The notes below the pieces were generated by a model that made no database searches, was not told the origin of the DNA, and saw only the letters and a list, made by a program, of their open reading frames with translations. DNA of 64,000 nucleotides from Locusta migratoria (lineage: Eukaryota; Arthropoda; Insecta; Orthoptera; Acrididae), in NCBI GenBank assembly GCA_026315105.1, contig CM048745.1:543526758-543590757 (forward strand). Direction: 5' to 3'. The position numbers and the translations under genes were made by a program. Positions 10,450 to 21,390 of this stretch are shown here, in pieces (positions within the stretch are counted from its first letter, which is position 1; the number at the start of each line of letters is the position of its first letter).

Positions 10450-12027
10450 CACTGCTCAAAAACAATTAGGGGATCAGGTGAGATATCATTTACAATATAC
10501 ACATAATAAAGTATTTTATTCAGATATTGGTTACAATTGTAATTTTTGTGTGCTATCTCAACTTTACTTGAAGTTTAAGTAGCACTTTCCAAAGCGAGTC
10601 ACCTTGGGTCTGCTGTAACTGTGGAAAAGGCGTTCTCGTTGCCCCATAATATGGTGTGTGATCACCTCGGACGGCCAGTTCAGTGGCACAGCTTTGTGGC
10701 AAGGTCAATATGAGGTTATCGAGCAGCTCTTGAAGGATATTTGGTCATTTATCAAATGTTCGAATGTTTGTTAAGCTTAATGGACGTAACTTCGGTGTCA
10801 TCAGTCCCTAAACTTACTAACCACTTATGAATTACCTTATACTACAGACGACTCAAACACCCACGCACTAGGGGGGGGGGGTTCGAACCCCCGACGGGGA
10901 ACGGTCTCGGAGCATAGCGCCTCAATGCGCTTGGCCACTCCGCCGCGGCTGGTCTTTCTTCCATGAGTGCCATATCCAGCTATGGAATCGTTGTGGGAGG
11001 TGTCGGGCTAGTTCAATGGGTCTACCAAGTGCATCCCAGTCTGATGAACATGCTGGCCGCTCCGTTCGATCCATTCCCCTAGATTCAAGCATGTTGTACA
11101 CCAGTCTTTGTCTTTGGGGACGAGCGTTATTGTCCACCAGAAACCATCTTCTATGGCAGAAGCCTAGGTCTCAACAAAAGATCGAAGGATCTCATCTTTA
11201 TACCTCCGAGCGGTGAAAGCGCTATTCTGAACGTTTCCCAGGTGCGTACGTCAGCCCATACTGACTCCTTCCTACACCATTCGTCCATCACCATGATATG
11301 GAGACGTTTCCTGCACATAAGCAGGTGTGTTCCGAGTAGCACGTTCCCTCCAGTTCAGGTAATGACGATTATTCGGATGAACACAAAATCTTGACCCATC
11401 CTGAACAGAACCCATTCGTTCCGACTCCAATCCTAATGTTCCTCCATCCAGTATTTGCTGGTAAACTGTGTCATTGTTTTAATGGGACACACAATAGGCC
11501 TCCGAGCGTAGAGATTTCCAATGGCGATTTAGGACTTTGTGTTAATATGGCGCGTCCTGTCGCTGTCTGGGGGATGCATTGCAGCTGAGCTGCATTCAGC
11601 CTCCTGTCTCGACGGGCTGTTAACCAGAGATAACGGTCATCTCTTGCTGATGTTAAAAGTAGTCGACTTTGGCTTTTTACCGGTTCTTGTTGCTTGCAAT
11701 CGTGTCCATCTCCTGGTAATTACACTTTAGGACACTAGAATACATGCAGCCACCGTCTTCTGTGTCTGTTCCAGTTCCAATCTTCCTGTGGCTTTCCAAG
11801 CCATTGCTTTGGGTAAGTCAGGTTGTTATTGCACTACATGCTCACTATTTGAACTGGTTGTGCAATTCGTTTGTTAAACACAAGTCAGTACTACCTTTGT
11901 TGCCGTAGTGTTGACTCGACTCCGAAGAACCGACAAAAAGAAGTCGAACAATGTTTTTCATTCTGCCGTTGGCAATGCTTTAGAATTTAAAGATCTCAAC
12001 TTATCTCCCCAATTGTTTTGACCAGTG
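10450..12027 (-). mobile_element. Decayed Tc1-like DNA transposon
   Basis: The termini are inverted repeats (CACTGCTCAAAAACAATTAG on the left, complement of CAATTGTTTTGACCAGTG on the right), each next to a TA dinucleotide (10448-10449 and 12028-12029), the Tc1/mariner target. On the minus strand, fragments of a Tc1 transposase C-terminal region can be read near 11137-10960, including a DNNARP-type catalytic segment followed by a LV.N.LES.G..R.E.PACS stretch that carries the second catalytic Asp in intact relatives. Frames are broken throughout, so it is inactive. A SINE sits inside it. Confidence 0.85.
10753..10950 (-). mobile_element. tRNA-derived SINE, type C head, nested in the Tc1 element
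   Basis: On the minus strand it has a GCCGCGGCGGAGTGGCCAAG head, a G-run and GGGTTCGAACCCC B-box-like segment, then the common body ending in TTTG-rich sequence. A degenerate duplication (TGGTCATTT on one side, TGGTCTTTC on the other) may mark the ends. It interrupts the Tc1 transposase remnant, so it is the younger insertion. Confidence 0.82.
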
Positions 12028-12207
12028 TAGATAAAAAGAGCCCACGCTGTCACAGAGCCACGACGAGCTTGCAAGTGCCTTCTTGACAACTTGCGTCCAC
12101 GGCTCCGTAGCGTCTGAGTCACATTCAAACCTTACATCCGCTCTCACCAACTGAAGCTTGAACTCATCTGACCAAGTAACTGTTTTCTAGTTGTTTGGCG
12201 ACGAGTT

Positions 12208-12313
12208 ATTGTTTTTATTGAAACAAATGTTTGTAAATCTATCGGACCAAACTGCGTGGTCATCAGTCCGTAGCTTACAAACTACTTAAACTAAGGTAAA
12301 CTAACCTAAGGAC

Positions 12314-12367
<54 letters not shown>

Positions 12368-12453
12368 CCCCAGGGAGGACTCGAACCTCTGACGGGGAGC
12401 AACCGCGCGCTCCGCAGCGAGGCGCCTTAGACCGCTCGGCTTCTCCACCGCGG
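12208..12453 (-). mobile_element. tRNA-derived SINE, type B head, with long CA repeat
   Basis: On the minus strand it has a CCGCGGTGGAGAAGCC head, a GGTTCGAGTCC B-box-like element, a long TG repeat, then the common body. The flanks are a 13-bp duplication with one mismatch: TTGGCGACGAGTT at 12195-12207 and TTGGCGACAAGTT at 12454-12466. Confidence 0.88.
12312..12364. repeat. CA/TG microsatellite inside the SINE
   Basis: An uninterrupted run of about 26 CA units lies between the tRNA-like head and the body. Other type B SINE copies hold a much shorter CA run at the same place, so the array expanded after insertion. Confidence 0.95.
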
Positions 12454-12569
12454 TTGGCGACAAGTTGATTAGAACAAGGGCACACAACAGACACTACTGG
12501 CGATGTAGCAACTGTTAGGAAACGCACGCGAGTTTTTCGCCTATTGTCATAGTCCATTAACGCCAAACT

Positions 12570-12627
12570 GCAAATAATTTATTAAGGAGGTGAAGGAAGC
12601 AAATAATTTATTAAGGAGGTGAAGGAA
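12570..12627. repeat. Tandem duplication of a 29-bp unit
   Basis: Two identical 29-bp units, each starting GCAAATAATTTATTAAGGAG, stand head to tail. Confidence 0.95.
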
Positions 12628-13919
12628 GAAGCATTAGTGCACTTAAATTATGTAATTGCGACAAGCGAGCCCTGCCGGGAATCGAACGCTCTCCTGGCCG
12701 CCTTAATTACTTGGCTACACATGCTCGCTTCCCGCCCGTCTCAAACTTCCAGAAGTTGCACGCTACAGTTGCAGTGCCCCTATCGTCCATGCCCTCTTTC
12801 TAGCCCTTACATATTCCCGTGCGAGGTCGAACGTATGACAGCTTCTGCGGTGAAGTAAATGAATCAAACGCCGTCTTATTACGAGGGTGAGTCAGTAAAT
12901 TATTCGCAAACTGAGGTACTGCGCGCTGTGTAGGGGTAGTCCTCTCTCACTACGACACATCCGTCTCGTGGGTTGCAGCAATTTAAGGAACCAAATTGAA
13001 TGACAGCTCAAGAGCGTCACTTACAGGAAACAAACGCTGCCACAAAATTTCAATGCTCCGGTCTTTTAAAGCCTTTTTTAAATTCACAGGTGTAGTCAGT
13101 TGAAAAGTAAAGCAATTGCCAGGCTTGTAAACACAGTACTGGCGTGTCCACCTCAGTTTGCGACTAATTTCCTGTTTCACATTGTCGTACACATTGTCAT
13201 AGTGTCTTATTTCGGACATGTTCGAAAAAAACAGACACCACACCAATGTAATAAACGCCAAACTGCGCTGCACTACCATAAAGGATATATTCGTCGAACG
13301 TTCAACATTGAATTCTGTGCTAATTCAAGGAGTGCTGCTTGTCTATAAGGCAGTGAAGACTATAGGCTAACGTAGTGCCTGTACTATCTGTCATTTAGTA
13401 CAGACGGTCGGCCACTGTGCTGTCCGTAGTGAGAGACAACTCTCTGAATCTTACAGTATTGAATTCCTAAAGATTTGCAAACGGAATCTTCCATGCTACA
13501 AGCATCTGTTAATTTTCGTTATAATTACGTCGGTAACATTTTAATATGAATCACATGAGTACAAATGACAGCTTTGCCCTTGTATACCTTGTTCATTCTA
13601 TACCATCGCCATGTCGACATCAAATGACTTCCGTCACTTCAGTGAAATAGCCCAGAATAATTCTTGATCTCTTAAGAAATACGAGTAAACTGTAGCATCA
13701 GCATTCTTACATTTAGGTAAGATGTCACCAAAAATGTCAACTGATTGTGGCACACATAAAGAAACTTATGAACTCTTTTACTCGACAAATTGTGGCTGTT
13801 CCCAAGGCTAGAAGCTGAGTTTTACGGTAGTACTATGACGTCTATAGCGGTTGACAATTCTTTCTTCTCTGCGCCTTTTGAATAAGAAAGATCACAAGAC
13901 CACAGAATACTTAATATAT
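12628..13919. other. No gene
   Basis: Nothing coding is supported. GGGTGAGTCAGTAAATTATT near 12888 resembles a mariner-type terminus, and TCTCTCACTACG near 12945 recurs inverted near 13425, so an old DNA element may lie at 12880-13450. I cannot find a transposase. Confidence 0.35.
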
Positions 13920-14528
13920 CAGTGGTTCCCAATCTGTGGTCCGCGCACCCCTTGTAGTCCGCAAGAGCTGAAATACGGTCCGTGAAAGGTATAAATAATT
14001 CAATTTTTTATTCCTCTTTACGTGATCAGTCATTCATTTTGTGTGACCACGTAACTTGACAACAGAAATGTATAAAATCGGTACAATTTGATATATATTC
14101 ATTTGTCTCGTGGTGGATTCCAGAATGATAGAAAGCATTATCTCGGGCAGGGTTGTTGTAAAAAGAGAGAATCATGCAATAACAGTCCGGAAGTCGCATA
14201 CCGTTGTCGTACGATTTTCTCCTCAAGTTAATTTGGTGGACAAGAATTTCCTGCTTAAAAATACGTCCATGATTTTATTTTCCGCAAGTGATGATATGCG
14301 AGTAGCTTAGAGCAACAATATCAACTCAAGAATTTCTAAAATAGAAAATGTCAGCTGCAATTTCATATTGCTGCGAAGTTTCTATCGTAATAGTAAAGTC
14401 AATAAATATTACTTTGGAGTTTATCGAATCTGTTAAAAGTTTTGAGTAAAGTGCTTTTTTCTTCTTTTTTCTTTTCAGATTGACACAGCTCACTCAAAGA
14501 TACAGTGATCACTGGTTGGAAGCCACTG
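13920..14528 (+). mobile_element. hAT-like non-autonomous element
   Basis: The left end CAGTGGTTCCCAATCTGTGG is a typical hAT terminus. The right end GGTTGGAAGCCACTG is its imperfect inverted copy. The interior includes GGTCCGCG.ACCCC-type sequence common in hAT elements but has no transposase frame. The expected 8-bp duplication is not clear. Confidence 0.6.
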
Positions 14529-14738
14529 ATTTAGATCAGCTGACGAGCAGGCAGTATCTGTCCCTTCAGCTACATCATCATGATAAGTACGCAGTTGACA
14601 TTTTAATTTTCCAAGATAACATCGATAATGTATAGTTACAAGAATAGAAAATTACTTCACGCTTTCCACGAAGTCTTTGAAAACCTTGGATCATCTTGTT
14701 ATTTGCCTTGATCGATGCAGAGAAACAAGTGACGACGA

Positions 14739-16526
14739 ATGGTCAGAAGAGATTTGAACTCCGATCTTCTCCAATACAAACGTCCTCGTAACGTGTTCAG
14801 TTGCTTCTTGCAATTTTGGCCATATGATAAATATACTAAGGGCAAAACAGAAACAATACCCTCACTACGTGATAGTAATGGCGTTCCTGCCGATGACAGC
14901 GCTACTAAAGCAGAGTTACTAAACTAGCTTTTAGAAACTCATTCACTAAAGAAGACGAATCCAATATTCCAGATTTCGAATTACGAACAGATGCCGTAAT
15001 GAGTGACGTAGAAGTAGATATCATCGCAGTGGTGCCGCAACTAAACTCACTTAAGAAGAACAAGTCTTCTGGCCCGGATTGTATACCCATTAGATTTCTA
15101 TCTGATTATGTTGATGCGATAGCCCCTTACTTAACAGCCATATACAAGCGCTCCCTCAAAGAAGGATCTGTACCAAAGGATTGGAAAGTTGTACAGGTCA
15201 CACCTATATTCAAGAAAGGCAGCAGGAGTAACCCACTAAACTACAGGCCTATTTCATTGACGTCAATTTGCAGCAGGGTTTTGGAACATATCCTGTATTC
15301 AAATATTATGAATTATCTCGAACAGAACGATCTATTGACCCAAGGTCAACACGAATTTATAAAATATCGTTCATGCGAAATACACTAGCTCTTTATTCAC
15401 ACGAAGTGATGGGTGCTATCGACAAGGGTTCGCAAATCGATTCCGTATTTCTTGATTTCCAGAAAGCTTTTGACACCGTACCTCACAAATGGCTTTTAAT
15501 CAAATTGCGTGGTTATGGTATATCGCCCCAAATTTGCGATTGGATAGGGGATTTCCTGTCAGAGAGGACACAGTTCGTAGTAATCGATGTTAAGGCATCG
15601 ACTAAAACAGAGGTGATATAGGGCGTTCCACGGGGTAGTGTTATTGGTCCTCTGCTGATCCTTATTTACATAAACGATTTAGGGGAAAGTCTAAGTAGCT
15701 CTCTTAGGTTGTTTGCAGATGACGCCGTCATTTACCGTCTAGTAAAATCATCTGAAGATGAAAACCAACTACAGGATGATCTGAATAAGATATCAGTATG
15801 GTGTAAAAATTGGCAATTGACTCTAAATAATGAGAAGTGTGAAGTCGCCCACATGAGTACGAAAAGAAATCCGTTAAACTTTGTTTACAAGATAAATCAA
15901 TCATATGTGAAGGCCATAAACTCCACAAAATACCTAGGAATTACTATTACTTCAGAGTTAAATTGGAAAGAACACGTAGATCATATCGTGGGAAAGGCGA
16001 ACCAGAGACTGCATTTTATTGGCAGAACCCTTAAAAGATGCAACAGAACTAATAAAGAAACTGCATACACTACGCTTGTCCGTCCATTCTTGGAGTATTT
16101 CAGCCCAGTGTGGAATCCTTATCAGGTGGGTTTGACGGAAGACATCGAAAGAGTCCAAGGAAGGGCAGCTCGTTTCTTATTGTCACGATACAGGGGAGAC
16201 AGCGTGACGGAAATGATACAGGATCTGGGATGGTAATCATTATAACAACGGCGCTTATCGCTGTGGCGTGGGCTACTTGCGAACTCCAATCGCCAACATT
16301 CTCCTCCGAATGCGAAAATATATTGTTGACTCCAACTTACATAGTTAGAAATGATCATCAGAATAAAATACGAGAAATCAGAGTTCGAACAGAGAGACTC
16401 AGGTGTTCTTTATTCCCGCGCGCTATTCGAGAATGGAATGGGAGATAAATAGTATAATGGTGGTTCGATGAACCCTCTGCCAGTCACTTAAATGTGATTT
16501 GCAGAGTATCCCATATAGCTGTAGAA
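14739..16526 (+). mobile_element. 5'-truncated Jockey-like LINE (reverse transcriptase remnant)
   Basis: A broken reverse transcriptase reads through several frames: SGPDCIPIRFL near 15070, NYRPISLTSICSRVLEH near 15240, FLDFQKAFDTVPH near 15450, GVPRGSVIGPLL near 15625 (just after a stop) and LFADDAVIY near 15710, followed by the C-terminal region with KYLGITI and RRAARFLLSRYRGDS-like sequence. The 3' end has no poly(A) and finishes in GCAGAGTATCCC..GTAGAAT, shared with four other copies in this window. The endonuclease region is absent. Stops and frameshifts make it inactive. The exact clade within the Jockey/CR1 group is uncertain. Confidence 0.85.
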
Positions 16527-16564
16527 TATTGTGAGACTTTAAGGGAACTTCAGTTTTGTATAAT

Positions 16565-16866
16565 GAAACTTTCCGTCTGCAGCAGAGTCTGCGCTGATAT
16601 GAAACTTCCAGGCAGATTAAAATTGTGTACCAGAACCGGGACTCCATCTCCAACATATCTTTTCTTCCGAGAGTACTAATTTAGCAAGGTTCTGTAAAGT
16701 TTGGAAAGTAGGAGGCGAGGTGCTGGCAGAATTGAAGTTTGTGAGGATGGACCGTGAGTTGTGTCGGGATAGCTCAGTGGTAGAGTGCTTGCCCGCGAAA
16801 GGCAAAGATCCCTGGTTCGAGTCCCGGTTCCGGCACACAATTTTATTCTGCCATGACGTTTCATCA
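16565..16866. mobile_element. Foldback element carrying a tRNA-like sequence
   Basis: The left arm (GCGCTGATATGAAACTTCCA, then GGCAGATTAAAATTGTGT) is mirrored near the right end (CACACAATTTTATTCTGCCA, then a diverged TGACGTTTCAT), so the element can fold on itself. Just inside the right arm lies a 75-nt tRNA-like sequence, and the left arm mirrors its 3' acceptor part. A second, more decayed copy is at 35808-36092. Confidence 0.75.
16762..16836 (+). other. tRNA-like sequence (SINE or pseudo-tRNA, not a working gene)
   Basis: The sequence folds into most of a cloverleaf. It has a 7-bp acceptor stem with one G-T pair, a D arm containing TAGCTCAGTGGTAGAG, an anticodon stem TTGCC/GGCAA, and a T arm with GGTTCGAGTCC and one mismatch. 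The 7-nt anticodon loop is CGCGAAA, so the universal U33 is replaced by G. That, and its place in a repeated foldback element, argue for a pseudo-tRNA. Internal A and B boxes could still drive Pol III. Confidence 0.6.
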
Positions 16867-16867
16867 A

Positions 16868-17000
16868 TTTTGTAGTCTAATGAAGGTAATTCTGGAGTAA
16901 AGGAATGGTATGGAGGGGAGTTAATTTGTAGATTTAGACCAAGAGATGAATACAGTAAGAAGATTACAATGAATTGCAAACAGATACACAAAGAGACACT
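16868..17000 (+). mobile_element. Small RTE-like LINE 3' fragment
   Basis: The stretch around 16940-16970 (AGACCAAGAGATGAATACAG) matches in translation the RPRDEYSKKI segment found near the C terminus of the RTE copies at 24500 and 44850. No more of the element can be followed. Confidence 0.4.
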
Positions 17001-20000
17001 CTTCTTTATATGTAAGAAATGTAATATTAAAAATTGGTTCTTCAATTTTCGTGTTCACGTATCAATCTTAAGATGCAATGTGTTTATTTATCTTCCTATG
17101 GCTGCAGCTTGCAAAAAGTTGTGTACGGCGGGTTTCTTTAAGAGATGAATAATAGGCGTTGGATTTTAGATCTTTTTTGAGCTGTTGCTTTTGGGTTTTC
17201 CCATTTATCTGTCTTTTCTTGTAGTAAAGCGAACAGCAAAATTCCAATCGGCCTGGCCAATTCTGAATTTTAGCGAGACTAAATGTAAAGATAATGGCGG
17301 CACATTTAAAATTCTGTACATCTTTTGTCCTCAAATATTATTTCTCAAAATACCATTATATGAATCGATTATAAGAGGCAAATTTTAATGAAGGTACGAT
17401 GTCTTACTGGTACTGGCTGTATAATAAAAGCAAGTACATTTTACTTCCAAAACTGTTGTTCATATATTAACTGGATACACGAACGTTCAAAGCAATTGTT
17501 TTGTGTACAGCAGACAGGCAACATTTAAAATACAATTTACAAACTCAGAGTGATGATAAACATGCGTATGTATAGGTAACCGATGGTAAGACCTCTAACC
17601 ACATTTTGAGATGAATACTATGTAGACTACATTCATTTTACATTACGTATTGTCAGCAGTTGAATCATAGATTGTGATATATGAATTGAATTGAATTTTT
17701 ATTTTAAAGCTGAAAGGTGTATGATGAAATTAATATGAAAGACTACAATAGAAATCACTGAAAACAGCTAGCAGCAAGAAGAATGAAATAGATATTGTTG
17801 AACAGAAATCACTAATCAATGCTGCCCCACATCCCAGCTGGTTAGCTACTCATGCACAGTAACACGTAAGGACGTCTACAAGTAGCTAACCAGCAGGGCA
17901 GCGGGGTAGTGGTGGTTATTATCCTCCAGGCGTCAGAAGTCTCTGTTCCATTTGTCTCGATTACTACTGCGTTTTTTACCACCTCTTTCAACATTCTCTG
18001 ATAAACAAGAATCCATGTTTCACGCATTATTATACAACAGGATTACCAACAAACTATATACAACAACTTATATACACAGCAGAATGACATAACACGTTTA
18101 TTACCAGATAGAGACATAATGCAAATTATGTTTAATAGTTATAAAAGAAGATGGATGTAGGAGCAACAAGTATGTTTTCTTGAACAATACGTTCTTCCCC
18201 TATAACTGATAAAGTAAACTGTAACACTCCTATGTTAGTACGTCTGCAACTGAAAAAGCGGACCACATCGGTAAGTGGCTCCTCTTACTCAGAACATTCG
18301 CTATGGCGCATTGAAGAACTTAGCAACAGCTGCTCCAGGAAGAGCGGGAGCCATGCCACGTGATTCTAGGTAGCAGGATAGACGCGAGATGGCACGAGAA
18401 TACTGAAAATGGACAAAGCTCAATATTTCATGTAGTGTGGAATAGACCCCTCTCTCACTAGACTCCTCAATTATAGAAATGTACTAAAATGAAAAGTAGT
18501 GAGGCCTAGGTTGGTTATTGACGTTTACGAACAACTTATTCATCATAAGACAGCAATTGACGTAAGTCCATACAATAATAACAATAAAATAATAAAATAA
18601 AATAAAATGATTATAGCGGATCCTCTATCTATCTCGTGTAGCAAATTAAGTTTTATCCTGCTACATCGCAACTATGACGCCTGGCATTTGATACATCTAA
18701 TTGAGGGCGTTTTAAAGGCAATAACCGACTCGACCGCGTTTCTGTCCAAGTTCATTCCTGGAATAAGTATCATCGTTAGTATTAACAAGCGTTTTGTCAC
18801 AGTAATTGGGTTTGCAACAGGTATAAAATACGGTTATAAAAATTATAAATAAATTGTACTTGCTTCAATATTTAGAACGATTTCAGGGTGAAGACTGTTT
18901 AGCACATACCGACCGACGTATGTGCTGTAAAACTAGTTTGTATGTGAAGCCGTTCACGGAATAAAAGCGGTTTTATTTCTTACATGATTCTATATATAAC
19001 ATTTTATCTAGAATGAGTTGAATAGACAGGATGAAACTAAAACGCCGCCTTTTGAGGCAGGCATTTGATTCTTCATTCCGATTTAAGACAAAATTTATCC
19101 AACTAAATAGATCACATTTACGTTGAAGACCCATTTATGTTAACGAAGAACTGGCAACACTGTCTAGAAAAAAGACGAGCTTTTTCATTTTGAATAATGT
19201 CAGTTTATTGGCAGCAGCAGGGTAGCTTTTGGTTACACTATTTTGTCACAAAATCCGTGTGTGATTCAATGTGAATATTATCAGTGTAATTAGCCTACCT
19301 TTCAAAATAGTGCACTAAGTTCTGAATTTTGCTCGAGATTGCATGTGCTGCTCTATCTGACCTTCCTCTTTGCGATATTCGCAAGCAATTCCAGGTACAA
19401 ATGTCAGTAAAAACGTTTACATCTTAGCAGTGGTCGATTTTGGGTGCTAAATATAACCCTGTGATGCTGTTGAGTTTACAAAACAATTGACGACAGTTGT
19501 TTATTTCTCCTTCTGCATGATGTCTTCCAACACATTGCCCCAATTGTCATTATACTTTCGCAGTAGATCTTCATATACATAATTTGCAGTGAAGAACCAC
19601 AGCACTGGTTCCTCCGATTCAATAGTTTGATGGTGCACCCGTCTAACACATAAAAGAAAGTAGTTCGCATAACGGAGATTTCACAATTTCTCGAGATTTA
19701 GATTCTCAGGGCACTCATTTTTCGTAAATAACTAGCGAGTGTCCTATGGGCATCTAACTGGTGCACGATACTGTCCCAGATATGGGCCCTCAGTTTCAAA
19801 TAAGGTGATTTTGATAGACAAGACGAAAGGAACTCACTAGAATGCTCCTTAACACATTACAGCCTTTGTGAGATGGGCAGAGTTCTGCTGGAACTCACGA
19901 TCGCCGTCAATAAAAATACATCATGCATTGAAGGGTACAAGTGATCCGTGTTAATATTCACACTGTCAAAAAATGCCACGTGTACATAATTCTAACTTTA

Positions 20001-20957
20001 CTACTGTGGAATTTTCACGTCTCCAAGACAAATGATGATATGTGCCTTTAATACATGAAATACGCATGACAATGCATTTTAAGGAAGTAGACATTTAATG
20101 TAAAACACACAGTGGAAGACTATTTTTGTTTTTTCTTCGTTTTATGAGTGTGACACAGTCTGGGTGACAGCTGATGGTTGTCCTTCATGTTGTATATGAT
20201 TTTAAAATCTCATGATAACAAACTTGTAATGCAAGTAGAAGCCCTGGTCAATGCAATACACTCATCAGAGACAATCCTACAACATCCGTCATCAAAACCT
20301 TTAATGACAGTCTTCCCTGCAACTTGTTGCGTCTGGCTGATATGACGATTTTCAGGAGCTACAATTCCAATATTTCTTGGGTGAATGAGCGAATTTAAAA
20401 TGCTGTAACAATCTACTCATTAAGAGGTAAAATCGTAAAACGAGAAGCCAAGTATTTACAGGTTCGTCACTTATTTCAGAAAGGCAAGAGATCCCAAAAT
20501 GCAAATATTACTGAAAGTATTGAAATATATTCGATTCATGAAACATCATAAGCTTATGATGTCTCCGGTCTATCTTGCTGTAGTCTCTCGAACAACCAGC
20601 AATGTTAGGTACAGCAGATGAAATAGGAGGTAGTATGAGTGACAAGTTTATGTCGTCATCAATCAAGATCCTATAAATCTAACCTTCGGAGTCTCATAGC
20701 TACAAAGAAATTCATAATAATTTTATCGTGGTTTGAAGTAGTATTATGTTCGTTCATTTTTTGGTTGGTTTGTGTGTTGTTAGCTAGAATGTTCGAAATT
20801 TAAAATAACATATGTTTATGATTTTGTTTTATATCGTCTTATCTCGCACCTAAGCTGTAATTTCTTCATATCAAATTAGCGGAAAAAGTATTGAAGTATT
20901 GTAACTTTTATGATAACGTCTATTTTATCCCCTGTACTGCAATAATGTCTTCAGTGC
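17001..20957. other. About 4 kb with no recognisable gene or element
   Basis: It is AT-rich with only short open frames. There is an A-rich AATAAAATAA run at 18570-18608, and a small hairpin with a perfect 9-bp stem AGCACATAC / GTATGTGCT near 18900-18926. I cannot name anything else here. Confidence 0.45.
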
Positions 20958-21236
20958 TAACAAGGGGGCCATCAAGTATGGTACAAATGGATATTGATTG
21001 GGCGCAGGTATGTTGTGCGGAAATTCCTCCAGACCACCAGTATAAAAGGATTTGTTCCAACGCGCCCTGGTTACCACAAAAATAGAGTTCAAAGCTCCAG
21101 GCGTAACTTCTAAACCTGTACATTGTCACAGATTGAAAGTCAGTCAGCGTGGTGTGGCCGGCAAGGTACTCGCCGGCCACACAGATGTTCCCAGCTCAAC
21201 TCCTGCTTGGATCTTCTTTTTTACACCTGTCTAACG
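20958..21236 (+). mobile_element. Repeat family E, copy 1 (tRNA-like SINE)
   Basis: The stretch has a homologue in inverse orientation at 24893-25170. Both share ATGGTACAAATGGAT-type starts, a CCACAAAAAT.GAG segment, CGTAACTT, then a CCGGCAAGGT segment followed by a B-box-like TCAACTCCTGC. I infer a SINE-like element with its tRNA-related part near the right end. The family is not one I can name. Confidence 0.6.
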
Positions 21237-21390
21237 ATTGATTGGGCATAATTATATGTTTTTCCCACTTTATCAATTCTTATTGCAAAGATAAAATCAA
21301 AGTTATATCAAGTAAGCATATTTACGTGACTTTCTTGTACAATTACTCAACAAAACACATTTATATTAAAATTACGCATTATACTCTTAT

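Noticed and set aside
12880..13450. A mariner element from the GGGTGAGTCA terminus
   Set aside because: No matching right terminus and no transposase fragment could be read.
16762..16836. A functional tRNA gene
   Set aside because: U33 is replaced, the T stem has a mismatch, and it lies in a repeated foldback element.
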